Below the pieces are notes generated by a model. The model had not been told where the DNA came from and did no database searches. It was given only the letters and a program-made list of their open reading frames with translations. From positions 806,001-870,000 of the forward strand of contig NZ_CP082839.1 of the NCBI RefSeq assembly GCF_019930585.1: a DNA stretch of 64,000 nt, written 5' to 3'. Both the position numbers and the translations under genes were made by a program. Shown here in pieces: positions 17,339-25,122 of this stretch (its first letter is position 1; every line of letters starts with the position of its first letter). The DNA comes from Sphingomonas nostoxanthinifaciens. GTDB taxonomy: Bacteria; Pseudomonadota; Alphaproteobacteria; Sphingomonadales; Sphingomonadaceae.

Positions 17339-17911
17339 GTTAAGTCTCCAGTCTTGATGCACGAGCCCGTGCCCATCACGGTCTCGATGGCTTGGGACAT
17401 GACCGGGACTGCCGCGGCTGCAGTCGTCAGACCTGAAGCGTTAGCGGAAGACGGCGGCGGGGCGCTTTTTTGTCCCGCGAGGAAAGCCGGCACAGCCGGC
17501 AGGGGAAAAAAGTGACCCAGAGCCGTTGCGGCCATGAGCGGCAGAGGCGAAGCCGGTCCCGGTCATCAAAGCCTGAAGAGAGGCCGTTTGGGCACTGGCC
17601 TGGATCCGCCGAATGGAGACGTGGCGCTATTCACGGAGCCCTTCCAGACCTCCGACGTCGCGATCGTGGTTTCGGATACAGACGCTGACAGACAGGACGG
17701 TCGCCCTGTCCCGTATCCCCACTAATGACGACGCCGTTCCCAGAGAGGCCGACGTCCGGCGAATCAACCGTCCATCAAGCGCGACGAAGGTAGAGCGGCT
17801 GGGCAATGCCCGCGGTCAGAACAACCGCCTCAGGCGCCAATCTCGACGGCGGGGACGGAGACATAGCCGATCGGCTTGCCTCCTCCCGGCCATGACTAGA
17901 GATGCACGAAA
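17339..17911. other. 573-bp stretch without a convincing gene
   Basis: Open frames here (for example at 17534 and 17613 on the plus strand) have no recognisable domain and poor start sites. The stretch holds the long DUF736 leader with the structured element at 17443-17533, and on its right the GC-rich DNA leading to the terminator at 17912. I see nothing else. Confidence 0.6.
17443..17533 (-). ncRNA. candidate structured leader element, copy 1 (upstream of DUF736)
   Basis: A 48-nt core (17465-17512) has an outer stem CTTTTTT / AAAAAAG closing an inner GC hairpin GCCGGC-ACA-GCCGGC. Copy 2 at 21568-21660 has the same length and layout, with one pair of the outer stem changed on both sides (T-A to A-T) and a differently composed inner hairpin. 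Similarity extends 22 nt on one side and about 20 nt on the other. The core begins 127 nt upstream of the DUF736 start. Strand is given as that of the downstream gene. Confidence 0.55.
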
Positions 17912-17942
17912 AAGCCCCGCCCGGATCGACCGGGCGGGGCTT
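17912..17942 (-). terminator. rho-independent terminator after the membrane-protein gene
   Basis: The stem AAGCCCCGCCCGG (17912-17924) / CCGGGCGGGGCTT (17930-17942) is followed on the minus strand by a T run. It lies 25 bp past the stop of the 17,967-18,362 gene. The arms are identical to the terminator at 16,970-17,000; only the loop differs. Confidence 0.85.
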
Positions 17943-17966
17943 ATTTTGGAGCCTGTTGGCTAGCGC

Positions 17967-18362
17967 TCAGATAGCCGGGCGCAGCATTCGCTCGGCGGCG
18001 ATCGCGGCACATGCCATGGCGGCCACCAAGCCGGCGACGATGCCGGTGGTGCCAAGCACGACGCCCAAGGCGTGTGCAAGGGAATAGCCGGTGAGCGCCG
18101 CCGGTACCGCGAACAGAAGAGCGAGCGTGATGCGGGCATAGGTCTTGGTGAGCTTCAGCGCCACCACGCGGCTCGCCGCGATGACGCCCATGAAGGCGAT
18201 CACACCGATGACAAACGAAGCAAAGGTTGAGCAACCGAGCTGATGAGCGGCAAAGCCGGCGGCGACGCCTAGCGCGATCGGGAGCGCCAATGTAGCACCC
18301 GCGAAGAGCTGGTAGATCAGATAACCGAACCCGACCAGGGAAAGAGGAAGCAAAATCGGCAT
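17967..18362 (-). CDS. small integral membrane protein, function unknown
   Basis: The 131-residue protein is almost entirely hydrophobic, with about four membrane segments (LLPLSLVGFGYLIYQLFAG, ALGVAAGFAAHQL, FVIGVIAFMGVIAA, and the C-terminal VVLGTTGIVAGLVAAMACAA). ATG 18362 has AAAGGAT upstream; a longer start at 18446 has no support. I do not recognise the family. It lies among element maintenance genes and has its own terminator. Confidence 0.65.
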   Translation of the reverse strand: MPILLPLSLVGFGYLIYQLFAGATLALPIALGVAAGFAAHQLGCSTFASFVIGVIAFMGVIAASRVVALKLTKTYARITLALLFAVPAALTGYSLAHALGVVLGTTGIVAGLVAAMACAAIAAERMLRPAI

Positions 18363-18487
18363 GGCGTCAGATCCTTTCACAAGGGGTCGACGCGCTTCCA
18401 CCTGCCACCACAGCGCGTCGTGAATATAGCGGAGATTGCCCGGCAACGAAAGCGCTGCGGGGTTCGATCGGACGGACGGCCCGTCGA

Positions 18488-18652
18488 TTACTGAGCGAAA
18501 ACATCATATTCCCGGACCACGTGATCGGCATCGCCGTCGTAATCGTCGGAGGCCATCGCGGCGTATCCGTCGTCGGTCTCGATCAGAATGATGATGACCT
18601 TGAGCGTGCAGGCGAGGTTCCAGGCGTAGCGTTGCGCGGTTTCGAGGCTCAT
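18488..18652 (-). CDS. small conserved hypothetical protein (54 residues)
   Basis: ATG 18652 is preceded by a good GGGAG at a 6-nt gap. The product begins MSLETAQRYAWNLACTLKVI and ends in an acidic tail (DDYDGDADHVVREYDVF). It looks like a short soluble protein; the function is not known to me. I prefer it over the longer frame from 18835, whose first 61 residues look like untranslated GC-rich DNA. Confidence 0.6.
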   Translation of the reverse strand: MSLETAQRYAWNLACTLKVIIILIETDDGYAAMASDDYDGDADHVVREYDVFAQ

Positions 18653-18971
18653 GATCGGCTCCCGTCGTTTGGGAAGCGGGGCCACTCCCCGCTCGACAGG
18701 CGCCGACACATCCGGGCGCTCGACCGCGATCACCGCGCCGGGACGAAGGCCCAAGCGGCCGCATGCAAAGCATAGCGGACCCCTTGAGGGTTGATCGAAC
18801 AAGGTCGCGGGTCCGGAAAGGACTAGCGCCTCCAAGAGCGGGGAATGGTCCAGTGGCCTGACAGTGATAAGCTGCGACAGGCCTCAGCGGGCGGTCAGTT
18901 ATTGCCCGAAGAAACGCAACGCCATGACCATGTTGCTATGATCGTGTCGCTGTGGTCGTTATCATCAGCGG
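18653..18971. other. 319-bp intergenic stretch between divergent genes
   Basis: It separates the 54-residue gene (minus) from the HNH gene (plus) and must hold both promoters. A GGCCTG / CAGGCC hairpin lies near 18,855-18,880. I see no gene. Confidence 0.4.
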
Positions 18972-19888
18972 ATGATCGTTGGCCGTGATTTCATGTACTC
19001 CAAGATGGGTCCCGTGGGAGCCTGCATTACTGCGGCGCGGTCGACGGCCTTACGGACGAGCACATCATTCCGCTGTCGCTCGATGGCAATATTCAACTCG
19101 TGGATGCGAGCTGCCTGGCGTGTGCAACCGAAACGGCTAAATTCGAAGGCGTGATGGCTCGAACGGTGTTCGGCAACATCCGCATGCGACACGGTTTCCC
19201 AACCCGGCGGAAAAAGCAGCGTCGAGATACGCTGCCGCTCAAAGTCGAAAAGGCGGGCGTTGTCGAGGACATCGAGATACCGGTAGGTCGGCATCCCGCC
19301 GTCACGCCGATCGTATTTTTCGAGCCCTGCGGCATCCTCAGCGGCTTGGTCGGTCCCGAGAGGCCGGTCCTCGTGCGTTTACTTGCCAACGAGGGAGTCG
19401 CCCCTAGCGATCTTGGCGGCGACGCGATCCACGTCGATGTGAAGCCCTGCGTGGCCGAGCTTCGAAGATTTCTAGCCAAGATCGCGCACTGCTTCACGGT
19501 GCTCAATCTTGGGCTCGATGGTTTTTCGCCTTGGCTAGTGCCGCTCATCCTGCGCGGTGAGGGTGATGCCGACGCGCTGATTGGTAGCGACGCGGTCGCG
19601 CCGCTCGAAGGGGCGCGGCCCGACCGCAGTAACGTCCACCAGATGCTGCTACGAATCTATTCGACGAAGACACATGGTGACGTTTGCGTCGTTCATATCG
19701 GTCTATTTTGCAACTGGTTCGCAGACGGGTCGGCCGATCGCATGCCATCCTATCACGTGGTCGTGGGAGCGGCGACCCAGCGCAGCTGGGACCGTCTGCA
19801 AACCCCTCTTTTCTACCCGGTCCTCAGCCAGCGCGAGATAGAGCGGGGTAGTTACATGCTGTCGGACCCTTTGGACATGCCGACATGA
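18972..19888 (+). pseudogene. HNH-type endonuclease, interrupted by an apparent 1-base deletion
   Basis: Frame one from ATG 18972 reads ...MYSKMGPVGACI. The next frame, from about 19028, reads YCGAVDGLTDEHIIPLSLDGN and CLACATETAKFE and runs to 19888. Joined, they give a C-x-x-C (CIYC) / DEHIIP / C-x-x-C arrangement, the HNH-type zinc and metal site of a common alphaproteobacterial HNH protein of about 300 residues. One missing T near 19026-19028 accounts for the break. Without repair, the first zinc Cys and the start codon are lost from the long frame (GTG 19100 would begin after the HNH core). Its stop overlaps the next gene (ATGA). The function is probably DNA cleavage; a defence role is inference. 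Confidence 0.7.
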
Positions 19889-20484
19889 CTGAAGAGGCAA
19901 CGGAGCGGATGATCCGCTTCAAAATCGACCGGCAAGCGGTCGAGAACATTCACAACGACCTGGCCAATGCTTCGCATTACTTCAAGAAGCGAATCACCGA
20001 ACGCGATGCCGCCGGCGATCGCGGCGGCATCGCCTTGGAGATGATGGCAGGGCTGACCATGACAGCCTTCTGGATAGAGGCCGGAGTCAACTATCTCGGC
20101 GTTGCGAAGGTGAACGGCTGGGCCGAGCGCGCGCCGGCCAAGGAGAAGCTCAAGCGGCTTCTCGCCGAACTCGGTCTGGCTCCCGATTTAAGCAGCCGCC
20201 CTTGGTCGGTGATCGGGCGGCTGAAGGACTTTCGCGACACCCTTGCGCATGGGAAACCCGAAACGCTCGCGTCGGAAGAAATCGTGGTGAAGCCTTTCGG
20301 CTTCGCCGACCGGCCCGAGCCTCTTGAATCAGAATGGGTTAAATCGCTTACGGTTGCGAACGTCGTCGATTGCTACGAAGACACAAATGCAATCTGGCTG
20401 GAGATGCTGAAATCGGCCGGGATGACAGAGATCGAAGCTACGAGCAGCGGCAGCAGCGGGATCACCTATCTCGGCGAAGCCTAA
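19885..20484 (+). CDS. HEPN-like protein of unknown function
   Basis: The 199-residue, largely helical protein overlaps the HNH gene by 4 nt, so the two form an operon. The segment LKDFRDTLAHGKP contains R117-x4-H122, the R-x4-6-H motif of HEPN-fold proteins, many of which are RNases in defence or toxin systems. The preceding FWIEAGVNYLG and WSVIGR fit the helical packing of that fold. There is a Ser/Gly-rich tail. I do not recognise a named family; HEPN assignment rests on the motif and helical character only. Confidence 0.6.
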   Translation: MTEEATERMIRFKIDRQAVENIHNDLANASHYFKKRITERDAAGDRGGIALEMMAGLTMTAFWIEAGVNYLGVAKVNGWAERAPAKEKLKRLLAELGLAPDLSSRPWSVIGRLKDFRDTLAHGKPETLASEEIVVKPFGFADRPEPLESEWVKSLTVANVVDCYEDTNAIWLEMLKSAGMTEIEATSSGSSGITYLGEA

Positions 20485-20533
20485 GCGCGGCCGATGGTTT
20501 AAGAGCGCTCGACGGTACCACCGGTCGTGGCGA

Positions 20534-21463
20534 TCAGCCGGATCGCTCGCGGAAATCCCAGAGGCGAATGCCCATCTTGCGTGCCTTGTCGGCGAGGTTG
20601 TCCTGAATGCCGGTGCCGGGGAAGATGATGACGCCTCTTGGCATCTCGTCCAGCATCGCATCGTTGCGCTTGAAGGGAGCGGCTTTCTTGTGGCGCTCCC
20701 AATCGGGCTTGTAGGGCTTCTGCGGAACGTTGCGATCACGTGCCCAGCAGGCGGCAATGCGTTCGGCACCGGTTGGAGTCGCGCCGTGCAGGAGGACCAT
20801 GTCAGGCAATTGCGCATGAACCTTGTCGAGCGTCGCGTAGATCAGCCGGTGATCGTTGAAGTCGGCTCCGCCGGTAAAGGCGATCCGCACGCCGTCGGGA
20901 TTGAGAACGCGGGCGTCCTGATAAGCTCGCTTGTCGATTTGCTTGCGGCTGTCGAGCACTGCCGAGGTCAGCATCTTGCGGTTGACCATCGCCCCTGAGC
21001 GCGGGAGCCACGCTTTGCGGATGTGGGTGCGGAACTGGTCGGCGGCGGCATCCCGCAGGAATTCCATGGTGTCACGGCGTTCCAGCATCGTGATGCCTTC
21101 GGCGATCCGGCGTTCCAGCTCGACCGATTTCACCTCGCTGCCGTCTTGCTCGCGCTGGAGGCGCTTCTGCGCCTGTTCGTTGTCGTCGAGCTCGCGTTCG
21201 ATCCGCTCGCCCGCACGGTGGAAGACGTTGACGATGCCCCAGGTCAGGTTCTCAAGGTCGGGCTCGATCCGCGTGTCGGTCAGTGAGGACACAATGGCAT
21301 CGAAGATGTCGGCGATCGCGCCGCCGGCAACGCGGGCATCGGGCAACGGGCGATGGTCGGGTTCGTCCTCGAAGGGCCGATGGCCATAGAGCTGCATCTC
21401 CTGAAGGAGATATGCGGTGGAACCGGGCTGCGGTTCGTCCGCGTCGGAATTGTCGGTCGCCAT
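20534..21463 (-). CDS. DUF2493 (SLOG-superfamily) protein
   Basis: The 309-residue protein has a helical N-terminal half and a C-terminal Rossmann-like DUF2493 domain: RIAFTGGADFNDHRLIYATLD, LLHGATPTGAERIAACWA, and GVIIFPGTGIQDNLADKARKMGI. The SLOG fold binds nucleotides or their derivatives. ATG 21463 has GGAGG at 5 nt. It is a regular partner of toprim and ParB-like genes on such elements. Its leader holds copy 2 of the structured element (21568-21660). Confidence 0.9.
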   Translation of the reverse strand: MATDNSDADEPQPGSTAYLLQEMQLYGHRPFEDEPDHRPLPDARVAGGAIADIFDAIVSSLTDTRIEPDLENLTWGIVNVFHRAGERIERELDDNEQAQKRLQREQDGSEVKSVELERRIAEGITMLERRDTMEFLRDAAADQFRTHIRKAWLPRSGAMVNRKMLTSAVLDSRKQIDKRAYQDARVLNPDGVRIAFTGGADFNDHRLIYATLDKVHAQLPDMVLLHGATPTGAERIAACWARDRNVPQKPYKPDWERHKKAAPFKRNDAMLDEMPRGVIIFPGTGIQDNLADKARKMGIRLWDFRERSG

Positions 21464-21764
21464 GTGAGCCTCCGTCGTTGCGAGCCGCGCCTCTCGCGGC
21501 CTTCCTGGCGACGACCGGCGGCGGGCGGACCGGGCCTGCACCGCGCCTTCGGGCGCGGCCGAAGCGCAGCGGAGGATGGCGGAGCGCGGCTATTTTGTTT
21601 CGCGATGCAAAGGGGCGTCAGCCCCGGCGGAAAATAGCCGCAGCGTAGCCATTGCCGGCCCGGGCCGGCTGCCGCAGTCGCCCTCTGAAGGAAGGCCTGG
21701 CGCGGCGTCTCGATACGAGGGAGGCTTGGCGATCGCTGCCTTGGCGCGGTCGGCGGCGCTGGGA
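21464..21764. other. 301-bp leader of the DUF2493 gene
   Basis: No gene is seen. It holds a perfect tetraloop hairpin CCGCGCC-TTCG-GGCGCGG at 21541-21558 and the structured element at 21568-21660. The toprim remnant ends at 21765. Confidence 0.5.
21568..21660 (-). ncRNA. candidate structured leader element, copy 2 (upstream of DUF2493)
   Basis: The 48-nt core (21590-21637) has an outer stem CTATTTT / AAAATAG that extends four more pairs (GCGG at 21586-21589 with CCGC at 21638-21641). The inner hairpin is GGGGC-GTCA-GCCCC. The core starts 127 nt upstream of the DUF2493 start, as copy 1 does for DUF736. The paired base change in the outer stem between the copies supports a conserved structure. 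Confidence 0.55.
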
Positions 21765-22801
21765 TCAGCGGACTCGCATCAGGCACTCGGCATCCTCCGC
21801 CCGAAGCTGGGCGTGCAACCTCGCTGCCAGTTGTTCCCGGCCAAAGGCGCGAAGATCGCTGTTGAAATCATCGAGCTGTGGTTCGAGCGGCACGATGTCG
21901 ATCCCTGCTTGCGTCGCCCGTTCGGTCAACGTTGCGAGTGCGGCGGTGCCCGCGGGATCGTCATCGCGCGCGACGTAGAGGCGATGAAGATCGGCCGGAA
22001 ACAAGACGGCGGCGAGATGCGGTGCCGACAACCCCGCGATCGCCGGTGCGGAAATGACATTACGCAGCGACAGCATGGTCTCGAGTCCTTCACCGGCGAG
22101 CATGACCGGAGACGCGTTTCCGAAGCGCACACCCATGCCGAGAAGGTCGCCCATGGCCCGGCGCGGCGTTGCGATCGGCGCCTTGCCCGATCCGTCGGGT
22201 GCAAGCCAGGTGCGGTGGCAGCCGGTGATGGAGCCATCCTCGTCGGTGACGGCGGCGATCAGCGCCGGGAAGACGTCCGGCGTGCCCGGAGCGTCGTCCT
22301 CGGATGGACGATACCAGCAGCGTGGATGAAAACGCAGCCAGCATTCGGTTCGAACATCCAATATGCGCGCGTGCGGAGATAGCGCTCGGCAAGCGTGCCG
22401 GCGATCGGGCGTGATGCAGCGAAGAGACGCTGCGCGGCCTTGCGCGAACCTGCTGGGGCGGCGGGCTGGCTGGGATCGAAGTCGGGCGTTTCGCGCGGAA
22501 GTGCCAGGAAGCGGCGGGCTTCGTCGAGCGTGTCTGTCAGCAGGCGGTGCCCACAATTGAAGCCGATCAGATCGAGCAAGTCACCGTGATCGCCGGTGGC
22601 GGCATCCGTCCATTTGCCCGCGGCGCCCTTGCCATCTTCGCCACCCTTCAACCGAACATAGAGGCTGCGACCTTTGGATCCGTGGACATCGCCTGCGATC
22701 CAATAGCGGCCTTCACGCCGGCCTGCAGCGAGATAGTGACGGCAAACCGCTTCCGCATTGCGCGCGAGCTGCCGGGAAATATCGGACGCGGTGCCAGGCA
22801 T
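21765..22801 (-). pseudogene. toprim-domain primase-like protein, interrupted by a 1-base frameshift
   Basis: The frame from ATG 22801 gives the N-terminal domain (ARNAEAVCRHYLAAGRREGRYW, GDHGDLLDLIGFNCGH, LAERYLRTR). From about 22368 the homologous continuation RTECWLRFHPRCWYRPSEDDAPGTPDVFPALIAAV is in the next frame and runs to 21765. The toprim part has the GEGLETML and VARDDDPAG motifs. Adding one base near 22366-22370 restores a protein of about 345 residues. This family (DUF7146/toprim) supplies primase-like activity for element replication. The gene is broken if the sequence is right. Confidence 0.8.
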
Positions 22802-22817
22802 GAGCGTCTTCCCAAGA

Positions 22818-22851
22818 CAAAAAATGGGGCCTGCCGATGCGACAGGCCCCA
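22818..22851 (-). terminator. rho-independent terminator after the ParB-like gene
   Basis: The stem TGGGGCCTG (22825-22833) / CAGGCCCCA (22843-22851) lies 13 bp past the ParB-like stop. Read on the minus strand it is followed by six T, a complete intrinsic terminator. It separates the ParB-like gene from the toprim gene. Confidence 0.9.
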
Positions 22852-22863
22852 AAGTGCGAGGCG

Positions 22864-25002
22864 CTATTCGGCCGCGATGGCGAAGGGCTCTTCGCTCTCA
22901 CCGCCATCATGCTCCGATGCCGCCTCGGCTTCCACGGCCGGTTCGCCGTCGATCGCCGCCGGGTCTTCGACCGGTTCGGCGGAAGGCGTGCGCAGCGGCT
23001 CGGCAAGCCAGCCGCTGTCGGCGAGCACACGTTCGGCCTCCTTCGCCATGTCGGGCTTCTTCAGGCCCGTCAGGCGCGCGGCGACCTCGGCGCCCTTCGC
23101 TTCGTCGACCGCGCTCAGGATGCGCGCCTTGGTCACCCGACCGAGATAATTGTCGACCGTGGCGGTCCAGCCGGCCGCGACCATGTCGAGATCGGCGGCA
23201 CGGGCGAGCACGTTGCTATGCTCGATCCGGCCCGAGACGGTCCGCGCCGAGACGCGGCCCTCGTTGTAGCGGTTGGCCGGTTCCCAGACCGCGTTGATGC
23301 CGAACGACGCGCAATGGGCGAAAAGCGCCGCCTGATCCTCGGCACTGAGCGCGATCAGCACCTCCCACAGCTCCTGCGGCTGGTCGGGCAAACGCTCCGC
23401 CCAGCTTGCATGTCGCGCATCGATCGCGCGTGCCGAGGCGCTGTCGTTCATGCCCGGCGCATGGGTGCCAAGGCTGCCGCCCCTGACCAAAATCTCCACG
23501 CAGCTTGCGGCGCTCGAATAGTGGTAGAAGGTGTCGAGCGTGAGCGCGTGCAAGACGGCGGCGAAGGCGACTTGCGGGTGACAGGCGACCGCATTGCGCA
23601 GTGCGAGCGTACGATGCGTGGTCAGTTCGGTGACCAGGCGATCGGGCAGCGGACGGAGCAGATCGTCCTGCTCGTCCTCGTCGCCACCGTTATCGGCACC
23701 TGGCGCGCCGCCGACCGAGACGATGGCCGTGCCAGTGTCGGCATCGGCATCGTCATCCTGTTGCTCTCGATCGACGGCAACGGCACCTTGCTCGTCCCCG
23801 ATCTCGGACGCTTCCTCCACGGGCTCGTCTTCGGGCCGGACATAGCCGCGCTCGATGTAGAGCGACCCGTCGATGTCGACGCTGACGAACACGCCGGCGC
23901 GGGCCATTTCAGCCGGCTGATAGACCAGCGGACGCGAGACGATAGCGCTGATCTCCTCGTCGATCGCGGTGACGCGGGCATCGATCTCGTCGGGCACGTC
24001 GGCGACACTCGACCATTCCGCTTCGAGCGCCTCGGCTTCCTCGCGAAGCGCCGTGAGCTGCGCCTCGTCGGCTTCGGTCATTTCGGGCTGATCGCCGTCG
24101 ATGACCCGCATGCCGTCATCATAGTCGTACGCAAAGTCGACCGCGACCGCGACCCACTTCCAGCCTTCCTCGCCGATGCGGGCACCCTCAGCCTTCAGCT
24201 TCTCGTCGACTTGTGCGTCGAGGAGCGCCACATCCTGCAGCCAGCCGCCCTGATCATCTTCGAACAGGTCGCGCAGCACGTAGCCACCGGCGGCGACGTA
24301 GGTGTCGAGGCCGACGAAGCGGACCCTTTTGTCCGTCGCGCGCACGGACTGCTCGGTCAGCTTGGCGCGGATCATGTACGGCTGCCGGTTGTGGCTCGAC
24401 TGGAGCAACTCCCAGACCTGCTCCTGCCGCTCGTGGTCTTCGGAGACCGAAAAGGCCATCAATTGCTCGAGCGTCATGCCGTCCTCGGCGTAGACCTCGT
24501 GCAGCCTGGGAGAGACGGAAGCGAGGCGCAGCCGCTGCTTCACCACGGCGGGCGTCGTCATGAAGGTCGCGGCGACGGTCTCGACGTCGGTGCCCTGCGT
24601 CACGAGCTGCCGCATCGCGCGGAACTGGTCGAGCGGATGCAGCGCTTCGCGATGGACGTTCTCGGCGAGCGAATCCTCTTCGGCCGAGATCTGGTCATCG
24701 TCGCGCACGATGCAGGGAACGCCTTGCGTCTTCGCCATCCGGCGCTGCTTCACGAGCTTTTCGAGCGCGCGAAAGCGCCGGCCGCCGGCCGGAACCTCGA
24801 ACAGGCCGGTCTCCGCGCCTTCCGCGTCGTGCTGGGCGCGGACGGTCAGGCTCTGCAGGAGGCCACGGCGCGCGATGTCGGCGGCGAGCGCGTCGATCGA
24901 GACGCCGGCCTTCACGCGGCGGACATTGGCCTGGCTCAGCACCAGCTGGTTGAACGGAATGTCCCGCGAACCGCTGAGGACGATCTTCACATGCTTGGTC
25001 AT
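22864..25002 (-). CDS. ParB/RepB/Spo0J-family protein, long form
   Basis: The 712-residue protein has an N-terminal ParB domain: IPFNQLVLSQANVRRVKAG, DIARRGLLQSLTV, VPAGGRRFRALEKL, and ENVHREALHPLDQFRAM. An HTH-like region (TVAATFMTTPAVVKQRLRLA) follows. The long C-terminal part has acidic stretches around 415-450 and an Ala/Glu-rich tail. This long ParB-like family is usual on sphingomonad and rhizobial integrative elements. It is about twice the size of chromosomal ParB and no parA is near, so a role other than partition is likely. ATG 25002 has GGAG at 7 nt, preceded by the stem described at 25,003-25,110. Confidence 0.92.
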   Translation of the reverse strand: MTKHVKIVLSGSRDIPFNQLVLSQANVRRVKAGVSIDALAADIARRGLLQSLTVRAQHDAEGAETGLFEVPAGGRRFRALEKLVKQRRMAKTQGVPCIVRDDDQISAEEDSLAENVHREALHPLDQFRAMRQLVTQGTDVETVAATFMTTPAVVKQRLRLASVSPRLHEVYAEDGMTLEQLMAFSVSEDHERQEQVWELLQSSHNRQPYMIRAKLTEQSVRATDKRVRFVGLDTYVAAGGYVLRDLFEDDQGGWLQDVALLDAQVDEKLKAEGARIGEEGWKWVAVAVDFAYDYDDGMRVIDGDQPEMTEADEAQLTALREEAEALEAEWSSVADVPDEIDARVTAIDEEISAIVSRPLVYQPAEMARAGVFVSVDIDGSLYIERGYVRPEDEPVEEASEIGDEQGAVAVDREQQDDDADADTGTAIVSVGGAPGADNGGDEDEQDDLLRPLPDRLVTELTTHRTLALRNAVACHPQVAFAAVLHALTLDTFYHYSSAASCVEILVRGGSLGTHAPGMNDSASARAIDARHASWAERLPDQPQELWEVLIALSAEDQAALFAHCASFGINAVWEPANRYNEGRVSARTVSGRIEHSNVLARAADLDMVAAGWTATVDNYLGRVTKARILSAVDEAKGAEVAARLTGLKKPDMAKEAERVLADSGWLAEPLRTPSAEPVEDPAAIDGEPAVEAEAASEHDGGESEEPFAIAAE

Positions 25003-25110
25003 GGGTCTTCTCCATGACGGGCGGCCGGGAGACTCTCTCTCGACCCTCAACCCGTCATGAAGCCGGCGCGGCCCTCTCCTCTAAAAGGGTGAGAGCCGCG
25101 CCGACGCCCG
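25003..25110 (-). promoter_or_regulatory. structured leader of the ParB-like gene (shared with DUF932)
   Basis: An 8-bp inverted repeat ATGACGGG (25014-25021) / CCCGTCAT (25051-25058) encloses a GA-repeat (CTCTCTCTC on the plus strand). A second hairpin with arms GGCGCGG / CCGCGCC and CTCTC / GAGAG covers 25065-25102. On the minus strand the inner arm of the first stem runs directly into the GGAG of the ParB-like gene. Almost the same sequence precedes the DUF932 gene (26,763-26,822). Confidence 0.55.
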
Positions 25111-25122
25111 AGAGATGGGCTG

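Noticed and set aside
17534..17963. Plus-strand frames between DUF736 and the membrane-protein gene
   Set aside because: Arg-rich GC-driven frames without domain, ending in the terminator.
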